A stretch of 64,000 nucleotides of DNA from Methanobacterium sp. UBA375 (GTDB taxonomy: Archaea; Methanobacteriota; Methanobacteria; Methanobacteriales; Methanobacteriaceae), in assembly GCA_002495625.1 (NCBI GenBank), contig DAGC01000002.1:49134-113133 (forward strand), given 5' to 3'. Position 1 is the stretch's first letter. Each line of letters starts with the position of its first letter. Under the pieces are notes generated by a model, which was given only the letters and a program-made list of their open reading frames with translations, did no database searches and was not told where the DNA came from. Both the position numbers and the translations under genes were made by a program. This document shows, one piece after another, positions 44,729 through 52,767 of the stretch.

Positions 44729-45991
44729 TTATTTCCTACTTAAAAAAGCCAGTACAACCCCAACAACCGTTAAAATTATTCCTAAGATAATTGCATCCAA
44801 ATTGAGCTGTGTTAAAAGTACGATACAAGTGAGGAGCCCAAAAACTGATAATATAGGTATATTTTTTATATTTAAGGGTATCCTGAATGGCCGTTTTAAT
44901 TCAGGAGAAGTGTACCTCAGGATCAGCACCGAGGCATTGATGAAGATGAAACTCAAAAATAAGGTGTAATTGTTGGTGCTTGCCAGGAATTCCAGATTCC
45001 CTACGAATAAAAATACAACTGCAGCCAGGCCCACCACCACTATTGAAACCCAGGGCGTCCTTGTCCGGGGATGAACTTTACCCAGGACCCGTGGGAGGGA
45101 GCGGAATTCGGACATGCCATACACTATCCGGGAACCGGCTAAGAGCAGTAAAAGGACGGTGTTACTGGTTGCAAATAGAGCTATTATGGTAAGTAAGAAT
45201 CCTCCATTTGCTCCAAGGGCAGCATTTGCTATCTGGGAGAAGGGGGCCTGTGAATTTGCCAGGACTTCCCAGCCAAGTATGCTGACTGAGCTAAAGGACA
45301 CCAGGATGTATAGAACGGTGCTGATTATCATGGCCAGTATGATGGCCCGGGGAATATTCCTGTTGGGCTCGTTGGTCTCCTCAGACAATTTAACGATCTC
45401 TTCAAAGCCGAGGTAGGCGAAGAAGATCAAAGCCGCAGCGGCCATAACTCCATTTATTCCCAAAGGCATCTCCAGGTAGTTAACACTTCCCCAGTAGGGT
45501 ACTCCTATAACGAAGATAATTAAAAGACCAAGAGCCTCTATGGATGTAAATATGATGGCCACCCAGGCAGATTCCTTTATACCGATGAAAAGAAGTAACG
45601 AAAGCACTATTAAAAGGCCAATGGCAGAAACAACAGGGGGTATGTTAACTAACACAGCCAGGTAATTACCGAAACCTATGGCCACCGCTGAAGAACTGAT
45701 GACAGCACTTAATATAATGAGCCAACCGATGACAAACGCAACACGCCTGCCTATGGCATTTTTAACGTACTCATACTCTGCAGCCGCACTGGGAAACATG
45801 GATGAAAGTTCCCCATAACTTAACGCAGTAAAAGCAGCAACGATGGATGATATGATAAATGAAAGCCACAGTGCATTCCCTGCTAATGGGGCGGCCTCTC
45901 CCAGAAGGGCGTAAATCCCGGCACCCAGGATAATCCCTATACCAGACACGGTAACCTCAAAAAGCCCTAACTTCCGTTTTAAAGACTTAAT
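44729..45991 (-). CDS. APC-family amino acid permease, apparent ATT start
   Basis: About 420 residues with twelve predicted spans. The canonical first helix reads KSLKRKLGLFEVTVSGIGIILGAGIYAL (in overlapping segments), and EEIVKLSEETNEPNRNIPRAI is the conserved loop of the family. The first standard in-frame start, GTG at 45949, falls inside helix 1 and would remove the family N-terminus. The frame is open to a TAA upstream and an ATT at 45991 follows GGTGGTGA at the right distance, so ATT is the likely start. A sequence error at this base is also possible. Confidence 0.82.
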   Translation of the reverse strand: MKSLKRKLGLFEVTVSGIGIILGAGIYALLGEAAPLAGNALWLSFIISSIVAAFTALSYGELSSMFPSAAAEYEYVKNAIGRRVAFVIGWLIILSAVISSSAVAIGFGNYLAVLVNIPPVVSAIGLLIVLSLLLFIGIKESAWVAIIFTSIEALGLLIIFVIGVPYWGSVNYLEMPLGINGVMAAAALIFFAYLGFEEIVKLSEETNEPNRNIPRAIILAMIISTVLYILVSFSSVSILGWEVLANSQAPFSQIANAALGANGGFLLTIIALFATSNTVLLLLLAGSRIVYGMSEFRSLPRVLGKVHPRTRTPWVSIVVVGLAAVVFLFVGNLEFLASTNNYTLFLSFIFINASVLILRYTSPELKRPFRIPLNIKNIPILSVFGLLTCIVLLTQLNLDAIILGIILTVVGVVLAFLSRK

Positions 45992-46061
45992 CTGTTCACC
46001 ACCATCTTTGGATAGTAAAATTTTATGTTTTTATTTATATTCTCATACATAATAGTATATA

Positions 46062-46742
46062 GTGAAAACAATGAGTCAAGAGATCCTGGACTTCCTGGGA
46101 ATGATTGGAGTTAATACCCAGTTTATAAGTCTTTATAATAATTCCATATTCATCAACAACCTTAAATTTTCCAGGTTCTCCCGTAAAAAGGAGGAGTTAT
46201 TCCTGGAGAAACACCCCGACTGGAAGGTGGTAAGGTCTAAGGTTTTCCAGAAGATGTGCGTCCGCGCCTCCCGATTTTTGAGCAAATCATTACATCCGAA
46301 GGAGAAGATATTCATAGAAAAGAATAGTAACTGTGCTAACATAGCCCTGTATATAATATTAGAGCCCTACACAAGGAAATATGGCATCGAAATTACCTAC
46401 AGCGATGATCTGGAAATGGCCCGGCCCGGTGAAGTGGATAAAATAGCATCACCCCTCACCCTGGACGGAGAAGTGGAAAATATAATCAAACAGATGCTCC
46501 AGGGAGAGAAAATCGAGCCCACCATTTTAAAGGATAAACCAAATAATTTAAAAGCGATTTATCCACTGATAAACATCCCTGATTCCCGGATAGAAACCTG
46601 GACCAGTGAACATGATTTTAAATGTAATATTCCCCCTAAAGATAAGGTTTCCAATGATCTACTGGAATTCCTGGAAGAATATATCCCGGAAGTCAGGGAG
46701 AATATGTTGAAGTCTGCTCTTTTTGTTTCCAATCAAAAGTAA
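46062..46742 (+). CDS. Hypothetical protein, unassigned
   Basis: A 226-residue soluble protein that I do not recognise. It begins MKTMSQEILDFLGMIG (GTG at 46062 or ATG at 46071). Three cysteines occur: KMCVRASRFL, NSNCANIALYI and FKCNIPP. The stretch ITYSDDLEMARPGEVDKIASPL and DSRIETWTSEHDFKC give little clue; a PP-loop-like or RNA-modification role is conceivable but not supported. It is oriented with the RHH-like array and ends about 220 bases before it. Confidence 0.6.
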   Translation: MKTMSQEILDFLGMIGVNTQFISLYNNSIFINNLKFSRFSRKKEELFLEKHPDWKVVRSKVFQKMCVRASRFLSKSLHPKEKIFIEKNSNCANIALYIILEPYTRKYGIEITYSDDLEMARPGEVDKIASPLTLDGEVENIIKQMLQGEKIEPTILKDKPNNLKAIYPLINIPDSRIETWTSEHDFKCNIPPKDKVSNDLLEFLEEYIPEVRENMLKSALFVSNQK

Positions 46743-46828
46743 TAGAAAAGGGATGATTTTTGGAAAATCTAGTTCCACCCCCCAATTAACTAGAAATTCC
46801 AAAAAAAACTCATCGATCTAATTTTCAT

Positions 46829-46900
46829 ATGTGCATTTATTAATAGTTTATTTGCATGGGATACGTATGTATGTGGATACATCGCAACAGATACGTATAG
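46829..46900 (+). repeat. Upstream element of the RHH-paralogue array, copy 1
   Basis: A 25-base block (CATTTATTAATAGTTTATTT then GCATG, 46834-46858) recurs perfectly before the decayed fourth copy at 49254-49278. Downstream lie two ATACGTAT palindromes at 46861-46868 and 46891-46898, 30 bases apart. The block lies 132 bases before the first ATG of the array (135 in copy 2). It looks like a promoter or operator region duplicated together with its gene. Confidence 0.75.
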
Positions 46901-46965
46901 AAAACCTTAAAAATAGATGAAAAATAATACTAAACTAGACCAAGTTATGGCTTGGGGGCTTGGGC

Positions 46966-47538
46966 ATGAAAAAGTACAGAGTAAATACCACCATTTCTCA
47001 AAAACACCATGAAATACTTAAAGAGTACGCTAAAGAATATGGTACACAGCAGAGCGTACTGGAACACGCCCTGGAAGCTCTTAAAAATACTGGTGATCAG
47101 GGGGAACTATCATCTACAGGACAACTCTGGATGAGGATATTCAGGGAATTAAAGGACATACACATACTCTTCCAGAGAGACCTGGCTAAAATTTTTTTTG
47201 AAAATATGGACATAGATCAGTACCAGGATTATATCAGAAATGAAAAACCAGGGGAAACAGCAATTGAATGGTACTATAACAAACCCCTTAAAGAATGTAC
47301 ATTACAGGAAATAGTCCATGCGGTAGTGGCCAAACTGGATGTCCAGGGAGGAGCAGACACCTTAATCTGCACCGAAGATGAGGAAAGCTACAGGATAAAC
47401 ATGACCCACACACTGGGCATCAATGCATCTAAAGCTATTAAGAGACTGGATGAAAGTATTTTTGAAAGTTACGGAGCTAAATACGAAACCCATTACTCAG
47501 AACGGAGTATTTTTTTCAAGGTATATAAGGATAAATAA
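46966..47538 (+). CDS. RHH-like DNA-binding protein with unassigned C-terminal domain, array copy 1
   Basis: A 190-residue protein (from ATG 46966, with GGGGG seven bases upstream). Residues 1-40 look like a ribbon-helix-helix: strand KKYRVNTTIS, helix QKHHEILKEYAKEYG, helix QQSVLEHALEALK. Residues 60-190 form a domain found in all copies with the blocks IEWYYNKPLKECTLQEIV, DVQGGADTLIC, THTLGIN and FESYGAKYETHYSERSIFFKVYK. It may be a ligand-sensing regulator; the C-terminal blocks loosely resemble V4R/MetOD1 domains. The family is not identified. Confidence 0.68.
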   Translation: MKKYRVNTTISQKHHEILKEYAKEYGTQQSVLEHALEALKNTGDQGELSSTGQLWMRIFRELKDIHILFQRDLAKIFFENMDIDQYQDYIRNEKPGETAIEWYYNKPLKECTLQEIVHAVVAKLDVQGGADTLICTEDEESYRINMTHTLGINASKAIKRLDESIFESYGAKYETHYSERSIFFKVYKDK

Positions 47539-47564
47539 ATTTCAACGAAGACGGGGAGGTTAAT

Positions 47565-48131
47565 TTGAAGAAATATCGGGTGAACACCACCATATCCCAG
47601 AAACATCATGTTATACTCAAGGAGTTAGCTGAGAAATACGGCACCCAGCAGAGTGTACTGGAACATGCCCTGGAAAGACTTAAAAATAAAGATGACCAGG
47701 GGGAATTATCTAAGGAAGAAGAGCTCTGGTTGCAAATATACAGGGAGATGAAGGATGTGCTATCCCTTTTACAGAGAGATTTGGTTACTTTGTTATTTGA
47801 CACTGTAGATTTTCAGGGATATGAGGATTACATAAAGAAAGTGAATCCCGCACTCTTTGCAGTGGAATGGTACTACAACAAGCCACTTAAAGAGTGTACT
47901 TTACAGGAGCTGGTAGAGGGACTCATCATGAACATCAAAATGCAGGGTACCTCCGATTCTATAAACTACACTGAAGATGAGAACAGCTACACCATGAATT
48001 GGATTCATAATCTGGGTATCAACTGTTCTAAAGCCCTGGTAATCATGAATGAAATGGTGCTCGAAAGTTATGGAGCTAAATTTGAGGACCACTATACACA
48101 ACGGAGTATTTACTTCACAATATATAAGTAA
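47565..48131 (+). CDS. RHH-like protein, array copy 2
   Basis: A 188-residue paralogue of copy 1, 26 bases downstream. It starts with TTG at 47565, preceded by the strong ribosome binding site GGGGAGGT. The RHH-like part reads MKKYRVNTTISQKHH then ILKELAEKYGTQQS. The C-terminal domain keeps AVEWYYNKPLKECTLQELV, the TEDENSYTMN block and LESYGAKFEDHYTQRSIYF. Copies differ most in the linker (residues 45-60). They are probably one transcript. Confidence 0.68.
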   Translation: MKKYRVNTTISQKHHVILKELAEKYGTQQSVLEHALERLKNKDDQGELSKEEELWLQIYREMKDVLSLLQRDLVTLLFDTVDFQGYEDYIKKVNPALFAVEWYYNKPLKECTLQELVEGLIMNIKMQGTSDSINYTEDENSYTMNWIHNLGINCSKALVIMNEMVLESYGAKFEDHYTQRSIYFTIYK

Positions 48132-48153
48132 TCCACTAATATAGAGAGATATA

Positions 48154-48717
48154 ATGAAAAAGCACAGGGTGAACACCACCATATCCCAGGAACACTATGA
48201 AATACTTAAAGAGAGTGCCAAGGAGTACGGTACCCAGCAGAAAGTGCTGGAGCATGCCCTGGATAACCTTAAAAAAGATTCAACTGACAAATTATCCCCA
48301 CAATTAGAGCTCTGGATGAGGATAGGAAAGGAAATAAGAAATACGATTATATTTGTACAGAAGGATTTAGGCACGTTGTTATTTGAAACCATCGACTTCC
48401 ACCGGTTCCAGGAATATATCCAAAGGGGAGCACCGGTAAAATTCGGGGTAGAATGGTACTACAATAAACCATTGGAACAGTGCACTCTACCGGAGATAGT
48501 AAAATACATAATGGTTTTGCTGGACATACAGGGTGGGGCCGATACCATAAGTTGTACAGAAAATGATGAACTGTATCAGATAAATTACACCCACAACATG
48601 AAAATTAACACTTCCAGAGTAATTAAAATCATGATTGAAAGTCTTTTAGAAAGTTATGGGGCCAAATACGAAACTGACTATTCACAGAGGAATGTTTTCT
48701 TCAAAATATATAAATAG
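48154..48717 (+). CDS. RHH-like protein, array copy 3
   Basis: A 187-residue paralogue 22 bases after copy 2, starting ATG with GAGAGAT upstream. The N-terminal RHH-like region is MKKHRVNTTISQEHYEILKE and the C-terminal domain keeps GVEWYYNKPLEQCTLPEIV, DIQGGADTISC, THNMKINTSR and LESYGAKYETDYSQRNVFF. It ends the intact part of the array. The three genes are intact, so selection to keep them all is likely. Confidence 0.68.
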   Translation: MKKHRVNTTISQEHYEILKESAKEYGTQQKVLEHALDNLKKDSTDKLSPQLELWMRIGKEIRNTIIFVQKDLGTLLFETIDFHRFQEYIQRGAPVKFGVEWYYNKPLEQCTLPEIVKYIMVLLDIQGGADTISCTENDELYQINYTHNMKINTSRVIKIMIESLLESYGAKYETDYSQRNVFFKIYK

Positions 48718-48793
48718 AAGCCGGTATCTAGGTTAAAAACACCATACTCTCAGGGTAAATCAGGATATAAAATAAAGTTAGTATTAAGGAAAT

Positions 48794-49165
48794 TTATCCA
48801 ATCTCCAGATCATAGGACGTATGGAAATTTCCATTTTTTTCAGGAACCTGTTTATGATAATCCAGGTAGCTATCGATGACGTATCTTCCTGCAGGCATAC
48901 CATATTCAAATTTTAAGGTAACTTCTCCTGTTTCCCCATGTTTCAACAGAGATACTTGCTGATCTTCAATATCCACCCCGAGTAATTCATTTTCTTTACT
49001 GGATGTTATCATCCTGACTGTGAATTCGCCTATAGCAACATTACCATTGTTTTTAATGTTAAAACATACTTCAAACGGTTCATACTCCTCTGGAAACTGC
49101 GGTTCAGCACAGCTTTCTGTAAAAAATAGTTCTGGCTTATTTTGCAATGTATTACCATCTAACAC
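48794..49165 (-). CDS. CARDB-like domain protein, possibly 5'-truncated
   Basis: A 123-residue beta-rich protein from a GTG at 49165. The blocks ELFFTESCAEPQFPEEYEPFEVCFNIKNNGN and GETGEVTLKFEYGMPAGRYVIDSYLD (read in shorter parts) resemble CARDB/adhesion-type Ig folds of surface proteins. The same frame stays open about 40 codons further upstream, encoding KNIIGGAFIITDNSYNPK, without any ATG, GTG or TTG. That part ends where the repeat element copy 2 begins, so the gene may have lost its true 5' end, including a signal peptide. No function is assigned. Confidence 0.5.
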   Translation of the reverse strand: MLDGNTLQNKPELFFTESCAEPQFPEEYEPFEVCFNIKNNGNVAIGEFTVRMITSSKENELLGVDIEDQQVSLLKHGETGEVTLKFEYGMPAGRYVIDSYLDYHKQVPEKNGNFHTSYDLEIG

Positions 49166-49248
49166 ACTAGTTGATTCATCTTTAGGATTATATGAATTAT
49201 CTGTTATGATAAACGCCCCCCCAATAATGTTTTTTGATCTTATTAAAT

Positions 49249-49321
49249 ATGTTCATTTATTAATAGTTTATTTGCATGACATGTGCATGTATGCGGATGC
49301 TTTAAACGATCATACGTATAG
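49249..49321 (+). repeat. Upstream element of the RHH-paralogue array, copy 2
   Basis: The 25-base block of copy 1 recurs exactly at 49254-49278, followed by a diverged stretch and one ATACGTAT palindrome at 49312-49319. It lies 135 bases before the ATG of the decayed fourth paralogue. The block is directly upstream of the possibly truncated CARDB-like gene on the other strand. Confidence 0.75.
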
Positions 49322-49388
49322 ATAACTTAAGAATTGATAAAAATACCAAAAATAATAATATAACTGAAAGGATTATGGGGGTGGGGAC

Positions 49389-49960
49389 ATGAAGAAATAC
49401 CGGGTGAACACTACTATCTCCCAGAAACACCATGAGATACTCAAAAAACATACTGAAGAGCATGGTACACAGCAGAGAGTGCTGGAATATGCGCTGGAAA
49501 TCTAGAAAAGAACCCCAAGCAGGGCTTGGGACTGCCTCCGGATGAGGAAGAACTCTGGATACGGATAGGCCGGGAGATAAAAGATGTATTCACACTTTTC
49601 CAGAAGGATTTTACCAAGATACTATTTGAAACAGCAGACACGGAAAAGATCAGGGACTACATTACCAGGGAAAAGCCAGCCGAGTTTGCAATCGAATGGT
49701 ACTACCACAAACCCCTTAAAGATGGTACTTTAAAGGAGATAATCGATGCAGTAGTTATCAAACTCAAGATCCAGGGCGGAGCCCGATAGGGTGAACTGCA
49801 CAGAAACAAGATGACTACTACCTGATAAAATTTAACCCATAGCCTGGGTATCAATTACAGTAAAGGATTGGCCCAGTTTGATGCGAACGTATTTGAAAGT
49901 TACGGGGCGAAATACGAGAACTACTATTCAAAAAGATTTCATATCCTTCAAGGTGTTTAA
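49389..49960 (+). pseudogene. Decayed fourth RHH-like paralogue
   Basis: The ATG at 49389 with GGGGTGGGG upstream opens MKKYRVNTTISQKHHEILKK and then a TAG after 38 codons. The body continues in another frame (49526-49789) with DEEELWIRIGREIKDVFTLF and AIEWYYHKPLKDGTLKEII, stops, and the C-terminal domain reappears in pieces ending FESYGAKYENYYSKR near 49940. At least two frameshifts and several stops are present. It is a clear broken copy of the three intact genes. Confidence 0.85.
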
Positions 49961-50025
49961 AGAGAACCACGATGATTGAAAAAAGTGCGTTCTACTGGAT
50001 TAGGACACATATCATATGGGCTGGG

Positions 50026-51537
50026 TTATTTAAAACTGAACAGGGAAACCTGTTTTTCCTTATCCTCAGGACTTGAAGATTTTTTCTTGGTATTAGAATT
50101 CTTCTGGTTTGATGCTTCCTTTTCTTTGGCCAACTTCTTAACGTCTTTATTTTGAGATGGCTTTGATTTTTTAGGGGTAGATTTTGTCTTCCTGGGAGCA
50201 GACTTTTGAGGTTTTACTTCTTTTTCCTTTTTACCTTCCTTTTTGGCAACTGCAGATGATTCCTTTTTCTCCACTTTATTTTCAGTGTCTTTCTGCGAAG
50301 ACTTTTTAGGCTTCGTTTTCTTCATTTTAGGGATCTTCCTGCTACGGAAGAGCTTGACCTCGGCATCGTCCAGGTTGAAGTAGTCCGCCAGTTCACGGGC
50401 TAGGTCGTTGTCCTGGAACATCATCTCTAAGTAGGGGAACTGCTCCCTCACCACCCTACGGGAGGAGTGGGTTTTTCCCCCTATTTTATCCGCCACCCTA
50501 TCCCTCAGGTCTCTTTTGGCACGGCTTTTTGAAAGTAAAGTGTAAACTGAAGAGTTGGCGTAGCGGGCGAATTTTCGGTAGGTCTCATCTTTGGACAGGG
50601 CCACCCCTAAGCTCATTAAATCATAGGTGTACTTCCAGTAACCATAGTTCCGGGTCTGGAAGGCCCGGCCCAGGTAGGTGTCTGCTTGGGAGATCATCTC
50701 GTAGGCTTCCTCGATTTCATCCTTCTTCTCGTATTCCCGGGGGACGTTCTCGGTTATGAGTTCCAGTATAAAGGCAGGGTCGGCTTCCACCCGCATGGCC
50801 TCCCTTATACGCTGGGGGTTTTTACTTTTAAGGACGGTCCTGACTGAGTCGAAGATATTGTGTATATCATCCTTCTTGGAGATCACTTCCAGGTCCGCAG
50901 AGGTGATGCTTTTTTTCCCCCGGGCCATAATCTCCAGGTCGTTGATGGCCGATCTCAGGTCTCCCTTGGATTGTTTGGCCAGGGTCCTTAAAACATGCTC
51001 CTCAAAATCAACACCCTCCTTGATACAGATCCGTTTCAGGAGGGCTATGATACTGTTGGTATGCACCTTCTTGATGTTTATGACCTGACACTTGGTTTTA
51101 AGGCTTTTAATCCTCTTACTGTAGGGGTCGTTGGCCATCATGATGAGTGGGTGGTGCCCTTCCTTTATTATCTTGGATATAGCCCTTACACCGCCACGGT
51201 CATCGGTCCCATGGATTCCGTCCACTTCATCCAGTATTATGAGTTTCAAACCCTGATTGAAGAGAGAACTAGTGGCCGATGCTTCACCTATGGTCCGGAG
51301 AAGGATATCATAGGATCTTTTATCACTGGCGTTGAGTTCAATGGAATCGGCGAATTCCTGCGCCGCGAGATGAGCCAGGGTGGTTTTCCCGGTACCTGGC
51401 GGTCCTACCAGTAATAATGGTTTAGGATGTTCGCCGACCATCCAGGCGTTAATCCAATCTTCTATCTCATCTTTGGCCTTGGCGTTGCCCAGTACTTCAT
51501 CAAAATTTTTGGGGTTGTATTTTTCTGTCCACAACAT
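50026..51537 (-). CDS. rfcL: Replication factor C large subunit
   Basis: Clamp loader subunit that, with RfcS, opens PCNA. The 503-residue AAA+ protein has Walker A VGPPGTGKTTL (about residues 43-53), Walker B LIILDEVDGI and sensor regions. After residue 400 it has a long Lys/Ser-rich tail (KKTKPKKSSQKD and similar) and ends with QVSLFSF at 496-502, a PCNA-interacting peptide. Length and tail are normal for Methanobacteriales. It follows rfcS with a gap of about 65 bases. Confidence 0.95.
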   Translation of the reverse strand: MLWTEKYNPKNFDEVLGNAKAKDEIEDWINAWMVGEHPKPLLLVGPPGTGKTTLAHLAAQEFADSIELNASDKRSYDILLRTIGEASATSSLFNQGLKLIILDEVDGIHGTDDRGGVRAISKIIKEGHHPLIMMANDPYSKRIKSLKTKCQVINIKKVHTNSIIALLKRICIKEGVDFEEHVLRTLAKQSKGDLRSAINDLEIMARGKKSITSADLEVISKKDDIHNIFDSVRTVLKSKNPQRIREAMRVEADPAFILELITENVPREYEKKDEIEEAYEMISQADTYLGRAFQTRNYGYWKYTYDLMSLGVALSKDETYRKFARYANSSVYTLLSKSRAKRDLRDRVADKIGGKTHSSRRVVREQFPYLEMMFQDNDLARELADYFNLDDAEVKLFRSRKIPKMKKTKPKKSSQKDTENKVEKKESSAVAKKEGKKEKEVKPQKSAPRKTKSTPKKSKPSQNKDVKKLAKEKEASNQKNSNTKKKSSSPEDKEKQVSLFSFK

Positions 51538-51602
51538 TTGATATGACCATTATCTGGTTATTTTTAATTTTCTAAGAATCTTTTTTCACTTCTTAATTTT
51601 TC

Positions 51603-52568
51603 CTAAGATTCTTTATCCTTGAGTAAAAATTTAGTTAAAAGAGCTTCGAGCTGTATCCGTGGATTGGATCCCTCCCGGATACGGTAATCGAATTTACCGA
51701 TATTTTCAATTAAATCTATGTAGGTCTCCTGGTCTAGGAGGCCTTCCATGGCCATCTTAGATACTTCCTGGTATATCTGGGTGATCATGTCCTCGCCGCT
51801 GGTGCCCTGGACCACCATCACTTCCCGGAGGAGGTCCCGGGCTTCCATGAACTTACCATCCAGGGCGCTGTTTATTATCTTACGCACGTCCTGGGGTTTA
51901 GCCTTGCTGATTACTTCATGGACACTTTCCTCGGTGATCTGATTATCTATGGTGGATGAGGCCTGTAATATATTCACAGCCCTCCTCATATCACCCTCTG
52001 CGAAGTATACTATGCTTTCCAGGGCCCCGGCTGTGGCGGTGACATTTTCTGCCTCGGCAATAATTTTTAACCTTTTAATTATCTGTGATCCCTTGATGGG
52101 TGTGAAGCGGAAGATGGCGCACCGGGACTGGATGGGGTCTATTATCTTGGAGGAGTAGTTACAGCTGAGTATGAACGATGAAGTCTTGGTATACATCTCC
52201 ATCTCCCTACGCAGAGCGTGCTGGGCGTCTTTGGTCATGTTGTCCACCTCGTCCAGGAATATAATACGGAAAGGCGCCCCCACAGACTTGAGCCGGCTGA
52301 AGTTTTTGATATCGTTCCGGACGGTGTCGATACCCCTGGCATCAGAGGCATTCAGTTCTAAGAAGTTCTGTCTCCAGTACTCTCCTAGCATTTCTTTGGC
52401 CAGTGCCAGGGCAGTGGTGGTTTTACCCACCCCGGCTGGGCCGGTGAACATGAGGTTAGGCATGTTGCCTTCTTCAACGTATCTTTTAAGTCTTGGAATT
52501 ATATGATCCTGACCAACCACCTCTTCTAAGGTTTGTGGCCGGTATTTCTCAACCCATGGTCCTTGCAT
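51603..52568 (-). CDS. rfcS: Replication factor C small subunit
   Basis: A 321-residue AAA+ protein with Walker A TGPAGVGKTTTALALAKE, Walker B FRIIFLDEVDNMT, the SRC motif in DPIQSRCAIFRF and the arginine-finger helix. The N-terminus MQGPWVEKYRPQTLEEVVGQD is typical. Unlike some archaeal rfcS genes there is no intein. It forms one operon with rfcL, in the usual order rfcS-rfcL. Confidence 0.96.
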   Translation of the reverse strand: MQGPWVEKYRPQTLEEVVGQDHIIPRLKRYVEEGNMPNLMFTGPAGVGKTTTALALAKEMLGEYWRQNFLELNASDARGIDTVRNDIKNFSRLKSVGAPFRIIFLDEVDNMTKDAQHALRREMEMYTKTSSFILSCNYSSKIIDPIQSRCAIFRFTPIKGSQIIKRLKIIAEAENVTATAGALESIVYFAEGDMRRAVNILQASSTIDNQITEESVHEVISKAKPQDVRKIINSALDGKFMEARDLLREVMVVQGTSGEDMITQIYQEVSKMAMEGLLDQETYIDLIENIGKFDYRIREGSNPRIQLEALLTKFLLKDKES

Positions 52569-52767
52569 TTATAATCACCATTATCCAGTTAATAAGAATT
52601 TAATTTAACATCTCTCTTGATTTATTTGGATTGTCCCTAAAAAAGCACATCCTTTTACACTCAAAGTTTCTGTTTTTATTAATAGATAAAATCTATCTGA
52701 AAAAAGTTTGTAAAAAAAAATTGTGTTATAAATAATATTATATTTTGGGAGTATTATATTGGAAAAT

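Noticed and set aside
46960..46965. Starting array copy 1 at TTG 46960
   Set aside because: The ATG at 46966 aligns with the starts of copies 2-4 and has better ribosome-binding spacing.
46829..49960. CRISPR or mobile element at the repeated array
   Set aside because: The repeats are paralogous genes with their upstream element; there are no short regular spacers, terminal inverted repeats or transposase.
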